This document shows, piece after piece, positions 1 through 5,675 of a DNA stretch of 7,047 bases (the first letter of the stretch is position 1; the number at the start of each line of letters is the position of its first letter). Source of the stretch: Rikenellaceae bacterium (GTDB lineage: Bacteria > Bacteroidota > Bacteroidia > Bacteroidales > Rikenellaceae). The notes under the pieces were generated by a model. It ran no database searches. It saw only the letters and a program-made list of their open reading frames with translations, and was not told the DNA's origin. Both the position numbers and the translations under genes were made by a program. The stretch covers positions 1 to 7,047 of the forward strand of contig JAITVB010000164.1 in the NCBI GenBank assembly GCA_031286025.1. The letters are read 5' to 3'.

Positions 1-247
1 ATTCGTCCCAGATCGTCACCCCATTGTCTTTCAGGTATTTGATGTTGGTGTCGCCTTGCAGGAACCACAACAGTTCGTGGATGATCGATCGCAGGTGCAG
101 TTTCTTGGTTGTGAGCGCGGGAAAACTTTCGGTGAGGTCGAAGCGCATCTGGTAGCCGAAGACACTGAGCGTTCCGGTACCCGTTCGGTCATCCTTACGG
201 ATGCCGTTGTCGCGAATATGGCGGAGGAGATCGAGATAAGCCTGCAT
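1..247 (-). CDS. thyA: Thymidylate synthase ThyA, N-terminal part (cut by window edge)
   Basis: Thymidylate synthase converts dUMP to dTMP in the cytoplasm, using methylenetetrahydrofolate as one-carbon donor and reductant. The 82 visible residues align without gaps to the start of E. coli ThyA. They include the DRTGTGT block with phosphate-binding Arg21, the FP..TTKK segment (42-49), [19 protein letters not shown] (51-69) and the TIWDE block with Trp80 at the edge. The ATG at 247-245 fits the family N-terminus, since M-x-x-YL is at the same place in E. coli. The active-site cysteine and folate-binding half lie outside the window. No Shine-Dalgarno site is visible; the leader before the ATG is A/T-rich (TTTCTCCA). 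The gene is divergent from the glycosyltransferase, and a candidate promoter lies at 392-421 with a weaker one at 330-337. Identity is very secure. Confidence 0.97.
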   Translation of the reverse strand, partial: MQAYLDLLRHIRDNGIRKDDRTGTGTLSVFGYQMRFDLTESFPALTTKKLHLRSIIHELLWFLQGDTNIKYLKDNGVTIWDE

Positions 248-329
248 TGGAGAAATATTACGAAAAGTGCTTTCCGGATGCCTCCCGACACACGGAATTT
301 CGGTTTTGTTTATTGAAAAAACCACGAAA

Positions 330-337
330 CAAAGTTA
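330..337 (-). promoter_or_regulatory. Candidate -7 element for thyA (TAACTTTG)
   Basis: On the minus strand this reads TAACTTTG, an exact match to the Bacteroidetes -7 consensus TAnnTTTG. It lies about 85 nt upstream of the thyA ATG. I find no TTTG-like -33 element at the usual 19-21 nt further upstream, so this is a weaker candidate than the palindrome-associated promoter. Confidence 0.35.
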
Positions 338-377
338 GGAAAGTTTTTCGGGAACCCTGCCTGCCGAATGGTAAAAA

Positions 378-408
378 TTTCGAATTCACGACAAAGATAT
401 TATCTTTG
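378..408 (+). promoter_or_regulatory. Promoter for the glycosyltransferase-sigma-rsmG-amidohydrolase cluster
   Basis: TTTC at 378-381 (one mismatch to the -33 consensus TTTG), a 19-nt spacer, and TATCTTTG at 401-408 (exact TAnnTTTG) fit the primary Bacteroidetes promoter. Transcription would begin near 413-418, leaving a leader of about 20 nt before the GTG at 434. That placement argues against any start codon further upstream. The -7 element is the right half of the palindrome at 390-410. Confidence 0.65.
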
Positions 409-410
409 TC
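390..410. repeat. Perfect 21-nt palindrome spanning both -7 elements
   Basis: The arms GACAAAGATA (390-399) and TATCTTTGTC (401-410) are perfect reverse complements around a single T at 400. Each half supplies a TATCTTTG box, one per strand. The symmetry extends two bases past the -7 box on each side, which is more than two divergent -7 boxes require. It may therefore also be an operator for a dimeric regulator, though no regulator is visible here. Confidence 0.7.
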
Positions 411-421
411 GTCTAAACAAA
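392..421 (-). promoter_or_regulatory. Divergent promoter candidate reading toward thyA
   Basis: On the minus strand there is TTTG at 421-418, an 18-nt spacer, and TATCTTTG at 399-392. The -7 element is exact; the spacer is one shorter than the usual 19-21. A transcript from here would carry a thyA leader of roughly 135-140 nt. It overlaps the rightward promoter, so RNA polymerase could probably occupy only one of the two at a time. Confidence 0.45.
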
Positions 422-433
422 AATGGCAAAACG

Positions 434-1576
434 GTGATTGATCTCTTCCTGCGACTCGACCCGGTGTGGCAAGCGCTGACGGCTGCGGCTGCGTTGATGT
501 TGCTGATCCAACTGATCTATATACTCGTGGTTTATTGGCGTATTCCGGGCTACCGCCAGTCCGTGAAGAATCCGGAACAGTTTCCGGTTTCGATCGTGGT
601 GGTGGTGCGCGACCAGTTGTACTGGATCGAGGAGGCGTTGCCCAAGCTGTTGGCGCAAAATTATCCCACGTTCGAGGTGGTGGTGGTCGACGATGCTTCG
701 GAAACCGACTTGGGCAGCGCGGTGCAGATGATGATGCTCGCCTGTCCCAACCTGCGCTACACCCGCCTTAATCCGTCTTCGAAACTGACTCGCACGCGTA
801 AACTTGCCCTTACGGTCGTGATCAAGGCGTGTGCCTATCCCAACATCCTCTTTACCGAGCCCAACTGTTATCCCACTTCCGACCAATGGCTTTCGATCAT
901 GGCCAAGGGCTTTTCGGCGGGCGACGTGGTGATCGGCTACTGTGGCATGGAAGAAACACCCGGTTTCCGCAACCGGCTGATCCGCTGCGATCGGCTGATG
1001 ACCTCGGTGCGCTATCTGTCGGCCGCCATCGCGGGGCGTCCCTACCGCGGTATCGCCCAGAACCTGGCCTACACTTCGGCGATCTATTTCGGGAACAAGG
1101 GCTTCAACCGCTTGGATCTTAACACAGGCGACGACGACCTGTTCATCCGCAAGATCGCCCGCCGCGACAACACTGCGATCATTCTGAACCCCAAAGCCAC
1201 GTTGCGCCAATACCCTTATCGTACGTTCCGGGCCTGGTTCGGCGAGCGGAAATACCTTTCCTATACGTTCCGCTACTATCCGACAGGGGTGAAAAACGGC
1301 CAATTCGTCGAGTTTTTCAGCCGATTGCTTTTTTGGGGGGCGACCATCGCTTTGTTGGCCGGAACGTTACGTATCCATCCCCTCTGGATAGCCGCCGGCG
1401 GAGCGATCCTGCTGCGATGGCTCGTGTTGCTTTTTACTGTATCGCGGGTGGCCCGCAGACTGGGAGAGAGAGGATTGCTCGGAGCGCTTCTGTTCCATGA
1501 TCTCTTCTCGCCCGTGTGGGAAGTACTGTTGGCTCTTGCACGGCGAATAAGGCCTAGCAAAGGAATATGGGAATAA
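434..1576 (+). CDS. Membrane-anchored family-2 glycosyltransferase
   Basis: The likely role is transfer of a sugar from a nucleotide-sugar donor to an envelope acceptor at the inner membrane; donor and acceptor cannot be read from sequence. With the GTG start the protein has 380 residues. It has one N-terminal membrane helix (about 16-35), a GT-A domain beginning VSIVVVVRDQ, the nucleotide-binding VVVVDDAS (82-89), a GDDD acidic motif (232-235) and an RTFRAW block (263-268, in the place of QxxRW). Hydrophobic helices follow near 295-312, 317-335 and 348-368. The usual DxD (often DADC in such proteins) is replaced by TEPNC (141-145). The frame stays open upstream to an ATG at 368, but that lies before the promoter -7 box, so GTG 434 is preferred. 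The 3' end overlaps the sigma gene by 10 nt. Family is secure; activity is less so because of the altered DxD. Confidence 0.88.
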   Translation: MIDLFLRLDPVWQALTAAAALMLLIQLIYILVVYWRIPGYRQSVKNPEQFPVSIVVVVRDQLYWIEEALPKLLAQNYPTFEVVVVDDASETDLGSAVQMMMLACPNLRYTRLNPSSKLTRTRKLALTVVIKACAYPNILFTEPNCYPTSDQWLSIMAKGFSAGDVVIGYCGMEETPGFRNRLIRCDRLMTSVRYLSAAIAGRPYRGIAQNLAYTSAIYFGNKGFNRLDLNTGDDDLFIRKIARRDNTAIILNPKATLRQYPYRTFRAWFGERKYLSYTFRYYPTGVKNGQFVEFFSRLLFWGATIALLAGTLRIHPLWIAAGGAILLRWLVLLFTVSRVARRLGERGLLGALLFHDLFSPVWEVLLALARRIRPSKGIWE

Positions 1577-2145
1577 TAACCGAATACGAGGGGAGCGACC
1601 GGGAACTGATCGACCGGTCGTTGGACAACGATGCGGCGGCTTTCGAAAAGTTGTTCCTGCGGCACAAGGACGCCATCCTCGGGATGTACCTCAAACGAGG
1701 GAGCACCTTGAGCGACGCCAACGACCTGTTGCAGGAAACGTTCGTGAAAGTCTACCTCAATCTGCACCGCTATAATCGCGAATTCACTTTCAGTCAATGG
1801 GTGACGGCGATCGCCCGCAACACGCTGATCGACCAAACCCGCAAACACCGTGAAAATTTTGTTTCCCTCGACCAGGAACAGCCCGGCGGCGCACGGATGA
1901 ACCTTCCGTCCAATATTCCCACTCCGGAAGAGAACCTGATCCAGTCCCAGAACATCCGCGAATTCAACATAAAGATGAAGCAATTGCCCATCAAATACCG
2001 GCGTATCCTCGAAATGCGTTACCTTCAGGAATATTCCTACGAAGAGATCGCCGAACGCCTCGATCTGCCGATCGGCACGGTCAAGACCCGGATCCACCGG
2101 GCCAAGGAGAACTTTTTCCGGATGGTCTGCAAAGAAGATTTCTGA
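1567..2145 (+). CDS. ECF-type RNA polymerase sigma factor (sigma-70 family)
   Basis: This 192-residue protein should bind core RNA polymerase and redirect it to a specific promoter set. Region 2 covers about residues 22-92 (FEKLFLRHKDAILG, then the core-binding ANDLLQETFVKVYLNL and FSQWVTAIARNTLIDQTRK). A variable linker (95-130) follows. Region 4 covers about 138-185, with a helix-turn-helix in YSYEEIAERLDLPIGTVKTRIHRAK. There is no region 1.1 or 3, as expected for ECF sigmas. The ATG at 1567 lies inside the end of the glycosyltransferase gene, and the stop overlaps the rsmG start as TGATG, so translation is probably coupled on both sides. No anti-sigma gene is next to it, unlike the FecI/FecR-type pairs common in this phylum, so the mode of control is unclear. 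Family assignment is secure; the regulon is unknown. Confidence 0.93.
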   Translation: MGIITEYEGSDRELIDRSLDNDAAAFEKLFLRHKDAILGMYLKRGSTLSDANDLLQETFVKVYLNLHRYNREFTFSQWVTAIARNTLIDQTRKHRENFVSLDQEQPGGARMNLPSNIPTPEENLIQSQNIREFNIKMKQLPIKYRRILEMRYLQEYSYEEIAERLDLPIGTVKTRIHRAKENFFRMVCKEDF

Positions 2146-2765
2146 TGGACGAGATCTTTGGATACTTCCCGTATCTCGCTTCCGAACAACAAGCGCAGTT
2201 TATCCGTATGGGCGACCTTTACCGCCACTGGAACGAGCGGATCAACGTCATCTCGCGCCAGGATACCGACCAACTTTACATCCGCCATATCCTCCACTCG
2301 TTGGCCATTGCCCGCGTGGTGTCCTTTCACCCCGGAACACGCATCCTCGACGTGGGTTGCGGCGGCGGATTTCCGGGGATCCCGTTGGCGGTACTTTTTC
2401 CGGAAAGCCGATTTACGTTGGTCGATTCGATCGGCAAGAAGATCGGGGTAGTGCGCAGCGTGGCCGAAGGGTTGGGACTGAGGAACGTCGATGCCCGACA
2501 GGTGCGCGCCGAAGATATTTCTGGAAAATTCGATTTCGTTGTCAATAGGGCAGTGACACAGATGCCCCGCCTCGTCGAATGGGTGTGGGACAAGATCACG
2601 CCCGGCGGTACGAACGTGCTGCCCAACGGCATCCTGTCACTCAAGGGGGGCGATCTCACCGAAGAGTTGGCCGCCGCCGGGAAGCCGTGCGTTCTCTTCG
2701 ACATCGCCGATTTTTTCGATGACCCGTTTTTCGAAACGAAAAAAATAGTGTACCTTTTCCGGTAA
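2145..2765 (+). CDS. rsmG: 16S rRNA (guanine527-N7)-methyltransferase RsmG
   Basis: RsmG (GidB) uses S-adenosylmethionine to methylate N7 of G527 in 16S rRNA on the small ribosomal subunit. The 206 residues match the family's usual length of about 200-210. Visible landmarks are YRHWNERINVISR (26-38), YIRHILHSL (45-53), the SAM-binding glycine loop ILDVGCGGGFPGIPLA (67-82), the acidic end of strand 2 at LVDS (92-95), the conserved NRAV segment (134-137) and LKGGDL (166-171). The start is set by the TGATG overlap with the sigma gene and by a normal N-terminus for the family. The amidohydrolase begins 15 nt downstream. Loss of RsmG in other bacteria gives low-level streptomycin resistance; that is known of the family and not visible here. 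No unusual residues were noticed. Confidence 0.96.
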   Translation: MDEIFGYFPYLASEQQAQFIRMGDLYRHWNERINVISRQDTDQLYIRHILHSLAIARVVSFHPGTRILDVGCGGGFPGIPLAVLFPESRFTLVDSIGKKIGVVRSVAEGLGLRNVDARQVRAEDISGKFDFVVNRAVTQMPRLVEWVWDKITPGGTNVLPNGILSLKGGDLTEELAAAGKPCVLFDIADFFDDPFFETKKIVYLFR

Positions 2766-2780
2766 CCACATCCGACGATT

Positions 2781-3962
2781 ATGGCGACAAGAAAGATCTC
2801 GGCACCCTGTGTGGTGCCTGTGAGCGGCGATCCGCTACGGAACGGCGTGTTGACTTTCAACGAACAAGGTGCGTTGGTCGAGATTATGGCCGGCGTGTCG
2901 AACCCTTGGGCCGTTCCCGGGGTGGAATACTACAACGGGGCGATCGTTCCGGGCTTTGTCAATACCCATTGCCACCTTGAGCTTTCTTATATGAAAGATG
3001 CGTTGCCTGAGGCAACCGGCCTGCCGGGCTTCGTCAAGCGCATCATGGAAACCAAGTTCACCTACTCCGAGGAGGTGCAACGCAAGGCTGTCGCCGAGAC
3101 CGACCGCCTGTTCTGGGAAAGCGGCGTGCAGGCCGTGGGTGATATCTCGAACACGACCGTTTCGTTCGATACGAAGGAACGCAGCCGGGTGAAATACGTC
3201 ACTTTCCTCGAAATCTTCAATGTGTTGATGGGGGCCGACTATCGCGACACCTTGGCCGGTGGGGCCGGATTGCTCGCCGAAGCCCGCCGTCTCGGACTCG
3301 AAGCCTATGTCACTCTTCACGCCACCTACAGCGAATCGAAAAAACTTTTCGAGGAATATCCCAGGGCCGAGGGTACGCAGTGCATCTCGATCCACTATAT
3401 GGAAAGCCCCGATGACGACCTGATCTTCAAGAACCAAGGCGGTTTTTACAAACTTTTTCAGGAGAAAGGCGTGACGCTCGATTTTCTCGACGAGGAGAGT
3501 TCGACCAACCGCATCGTGAGCCACATTCCGTCTGACCGGCGGGTATTGCTCGTTCATAATACGTATGTCACCCAAGCCGATATCGACGCACTGACCGCCC
3601 GTTATCCGCGCCTGTCGTGGGCCCTTTGTCCGCGGTCGAACTACTATATCGGGCGCAATTACCCCAATACGGCGCTGATGACCGCTCCGGGCAATGACCT
3701 GAACCTGACCGTGGGAACCGATTCGCTTTCGTCGAATCGATCGTTGCAGATGATCGAGGAACTCAAGTGTCTGGTGCGTGAGCGCGGGGTAAAGGAACTC
3801 GACGCGATACGTTGGGCGACGCTCAATGGTGCGAAAGCACTCGACCTCGACCACGAAATCGGTTCGTTCGACGTCGGTAAATCGCCCGGTGCGGTACTGC
3901 TCGAAGGCGTTGCCGACGGCCTGCGGTTCACTCCCCGCACTACATCGCGGCGGTTGGTATAG
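2781..3962 (+). CDS. Metal-dependent amidohydrolase, deaminase-like (COG0402 type)
   Basis: This cytosolic 393-residue enzyme belongs to the amidohydrolase superfamily and probably deaminates or dechlorinates an N-heterocycle or nucleoside-like substrate. A short beta domain at the N-terminus (to about 55) leads into GFVNTHCHLELS with metal ligands His63 and His65. His205 and the catalytic-type Glu208 sit in IHYMES, His259 in LLVHNTY, and Asp314 in GTDSLSSN. The terminal GSFDVGKSPG (361-370) closes the composite beta domain. All expected ligands are present, so it should be active. The HLELS and GTDSLSSN blocks recall aminodeoxyfutalosine deaminases of the alternative menaquinone pathway, but no other menaquinone gene is in view, so this is only a candidate function. 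The ending TSRRLV looks complete. The short spacing from rsmG implies co-transcription. Confidence 0.88.
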   Translation: MATRKISAPCVVPVSGDPLRNGVLTFNEQGALVEIMAGVSNPWAVPGVEYYNGAIVPGFVNTHCHLELSYMKDALPEATGLPGFVKRIMETKFTYSEEVQRKAVAETDRLFWESGVQAVGDISNTTVSFDTKERSRVKYVTFLEIFNVLMGADYRDTLAGGAGLLAEARRLGLEAYVTLHATYSESKKLFEEYPRAEGTQCISIHYMESPDDDLIFKNQGGFYKLFQEKGVTLDFLDEESSTNRIVSHIPSDRRVLLVHNTYVTQADIDALTARYPRLSWALCPRSNYYIGRNYPNTALMTAPGNDLNLTVGTDSLSSNRSLQMIEELKCLVRERGVKELDAIRWATLNGAKALDLDHEIGSFDVGKSPGAVLLEGVADGLRFTPRTTSRRLV

Positions 3963-3981
3963 CGCGTCTCCGGTGCGGGGA
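3932..3981 (+). repeat. 9-bp inverted repeat across the amidohydrolase stop codon
   Basis: TCCCCGCAC (3932-3940) and GTGCGGGGA (3973-3981) are perfect reverse complements separated by 32 nt that include the TAG stop (3960-3962). The right arm uses bases also needed for the 5' half of the terminator hairpin at 3971-3995, so only one of the two structures could form at a time in RNA. The left arm is coding sequence, so chance is possible. Confidence 0.45.
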
Positions 3982-4000
3982 CTTCGGTCGCATCGCTTTT
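3971..4000 (+). terminator. Intrinsic terminator for the rightward cluster (UUCG loop)
   Basis: CGGTGC (3971-3976) pairs with GCATCG (3990-3995), with one G-U pair. After a 3-nt GGG bulge, GAC (3980-3982) pairs with GTC (3987-3989) around a TTCG tetraloop. One C and then TTTT (3997-4000) follow. The short T-run and the bulge make it modest, but it sits 8 nt after the stop codon in a convergent gap, where a terminator is expected. Confidence 0.5.
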
Positions 4001-4003
4001 GGG

Positions 4004-4025
4004 AAAAAATTGCGCCGGGCCGCAA
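4004..4025 (-). terminator. Intrinsic terminator for the leftward pyr/C11 cluster
   Basis: On the minus strand TTGCG (4025-4021) pairs with CGCAA (4014-4010) around a 6-nt GC-rich loop, and is followed at once by six T (4009-4004). The hairpin starts two bases after the stop of the C11 peptidase gene. The stem is only 5 bp, so strength is uncertain, but position and T-tract are typical. Confidence 0.55.
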
Positions 4026-4027
4026 GA

Positions 4028-5191
4028 TCAATGGATCGCCCGATACCAGGAGAGTTTCCGGTATTCTTCGTTGAGGTAGGGGTATTGGGGCTGTTCGATG
4101 TAGGTGGTCAGGCCGCTGAAATCGGTCATCGGAAACCCGTCGACGTGGCCGGGCAGGAACCAGTCGGTCGCCTTGCGGAGCGGCAGGGCGCGGGCCATTT
4201 GCGCTTCGAATTCGGCATATTGCGATGCGGTGGCTTGCAGGCGTACCCACACCCCGAAATCGAAAAACAGGCGCCAATGGGGATCGCGATCGCCCAACGA
4301 CGAGTCGAAATGTTGGATGTCGTCCGCGTAGGTGACTGTCGTGCCATTGGCGGTGATTCGGCGTATAATGGCCGCCAGGGCATCGATTTCGACGGTCTTC
4401 ACCACGCACATCGTAGCCGTTTGCCGATAGCCGCTGATTTGCATAATGCTGTTGAAATATTCCATCGCAAAGCCTTCGGGATTGGCTGTGGGTTGAAGCA
4501 GGAAGCCGATCATCCGGGAATAATAGGGCGTGAATCCCGGTGAAATGATTTCGGCCGGCGAAACGACCAGGTAGTCGGCCTTATTCCGCAATTCATAGGC
4601 TGCCTCGACGCCGCCCATCAGGCAGGTTTCGAAAGCAATGACATCGAATTTTTTGTCGGGAATAGCCGTGGCGAAGTCGGTCAACTCCATCACCTGGTTG
4701 CCGTCGCGCAGCACCGATTTGACAGGAATGGCCATCGGGTCATGATAGGAAAGACCGGGCAGCCAACCGGTGGCGTGCGAGAAGATCAGCATCCCGTAGC
4801 GCTTGGCTTTATAGTTCTCGTTGGTCAGGACGTCGGTGATCACCCGGTTGAAAACGGCGGGCGAAGCCGAGTTTTCGGCGGGGAATTCCCTGATCGTCTT
4901 GATGACGGTTTGGCCGCTTTCGGTCACGACCTGCAACAGGCGGGGCGTGCCGATATCTTGGTAGATGAGCAGGTTGGCGCTGTAAGTATTTCTCCAACCC
5001 TGGGCGATGGCGTTGATCTTGGCTTCGGTTTCAGCGGCCAGGTTGTTGTTGTCGCCGGCCATATAGACCAACAGGGTACGGTCTTTGGATGCAGCAGGAC
5101 CGGGTCCGGGCATAGGATCCTTGCAACAGGAGACGGCCCCCGTCACAAAAACAAAACAAATCATCCAACTCGAAATCGGCAGTTTTTTCAT
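4028..5191 (-). CDS. Clostripain-related (family C11) cysteine peptidase, lipoprotein
   Basis: C11 peptidases use a His/Cys dyad and usually cleave after Arg or Lys. The 387-residue product starts MKKLPISSW, has a hydrophobic core (8-20) and a plausible lipobox AVSC with lipidated Cys22. A Pro/Gly-rich linker (26-34) follows, so it should be a lipid-anchored envelope protein. The fold begins at RTLLVYMAGDNN (38-49), a typical C11 opening. The candidate catalytic His139 lies in FSHATGW, and Cys190 in FETCLMGGVEAAYEL. The family more often shows HG at the His motif and D-A-C before the Cys, so both motifs are slightly altered but the dyad is intact. Length is close to related Bacteroidales proteins. 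The gene lies 16 nt after pyrI with no promoter or terminator seen between them, so it is probably read from the pyr transcript. The substrate is unknown. Confidence 0.88.
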   Translation of the reverse strand: MKKLPISSWMICFVFVTGAVSCCKDPMPGPGPAASKDRTLLVYMAGDNNNLAAETEAKINAIAQGWRNTYSANLLIYQDIGTPRLLQVVTESGQTVIKTIREFPAENSASPAVFNRVITDVLTNENYKAKRYGMLIFSHATGWLPGLSYHDPMAIPVKSVLRDGNQVMELTDFATAIPDKKFDVIAFETCLMGGVEAAYELRNKADYLVVSPAEIISPGFTPYYSRMIGFLLQPTANPEGFAMEYFNSIMQISGYRQTATMCVVKTVEIDALAAIIRRITANGTTVTYADDIQHFDSSLGDRDPHWRLFFDFGVWVRLQATASQYAEFEAQMARALPLRKATDWFLPGHVDGFPMTDFSGLTTYIEQPQYPYLNEEYRKLSWYRAIH

Positions 5192-5207
5192 ACTTTGGAA
5201 GAAAAAA

Positions 5208-5669
5208 TCACTTGATAATCACCATTTCGTGCTGCGAGGTACTTTTTTCACAGTAGACGCAACGGAGTTTCAGATCACCAACGTCATCTCTCTGCACGAG
5301 GAAACGGGTTTTGATCTTTTCGTGATTGGTGATGCAGCGGGGGTTGCCGCATTTTACAAAACCTTCGACCTGGGTCGGGACTTCGACCTGCCGTTTTTCG
5401 ACCACCTGGAAATTTTTGATCGTGTTGACGCAGATCATCGGGGCGACGATCGAGATGCGGTTGATCTCGTCATCGGCGCAGTAGCGGTCGGTGATCTTGA
5501 TGATCGCCTTGGTGCCCATCCGTTTGCTTTCGAGGTTGGTGCCGAAGAGGATCTGGTGGGTTTCATGCTCCAGGTCGAGGATGTTGATGATCTTGAACAG
5601 ACAGTCGGCAGGAATGTGGTCGATCACCGTGCCGTTTTCTATCGCCCTGACGTTCATTTGCTTTCCCAT
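5208..5669 (-). CDS. pyrI: Aspartate carbamoyltransferase regulatory subunit PyrI
   Basis: PyrI binds ATP, CTP or UTP and sets the activity of the PyrB trimers in the aspartate transcarbamoylase holoenzyme. The 153 residues match the E. coli length. The allosteric domain holds NGTVIDHIP (12-20), whose Asp17 and His18 align with the E. coli nucleotide-binding Asp19 and His20; Lys58 and Lys92 align with Lys60 and Lys94. The C-terminal zinc domain has Cys107, Cys112, Cys137 and Cys140 (CGNPRC and CVYC), the set that contacts the catalytic chain. A second Met at residue 5 is possible as a start, but the first ATG lies only 6 nt after the pyrB stop and gives the usual N-terminal length. All key residues are present, so allosteric control is expected. 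Confidence 0.96.
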   Translation of the reverse strand: MGKQMNVRAIENGTVIDHIPADCLFKIINILDLEHETHQILFGTNLESKRMGTKAIIKITDRYCADDEINRISIVAPMICVNTIKNFQVVEKRQVEVPTQVEGFVKCGNPRCITNHEKIKTRFLVQRDDVGDLKLRCVYCEKSTSQHEMVIIK

Positions 5670-5675
5670 GGTCTT

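Noticed and set aside
302..322. GGTTTT ... AAAACC hairpin in the thyA leader
   Set aside because: It has only 6 pairs, mostly A-T, with a 10-nt loop. It has no T-tract placement or conservation evidence to suggest function.
368..433. Upstream ATG extension of the glycosyltransferase (22 extra residues)
   Set aside because: The ATG precedes the -7 box at 401-408, so it would not be on the transcript, and the extra residues are unlike a signal or membrane N-terminus.
413..2097. Long minus-strand frames (413-1303 and 1276-2097) opposite the glycosyltransferase and sigma genes
   Set aside because: They have no recognisable motif and a His/Arg/Gln-rich composition. They are fully explained by the codon bias of the sense genes.
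2835..4409. A 524-codon open frame on the minus strand opposite the amidohydrolase
   Set aside because: It lies antisense to a gene with complete family motifs, has no recognisable domain, is rich in Arg/Gly/Pro/His as GC-biased antisense frames are, and runs over the convergent terminators into the C11 gene's strand.
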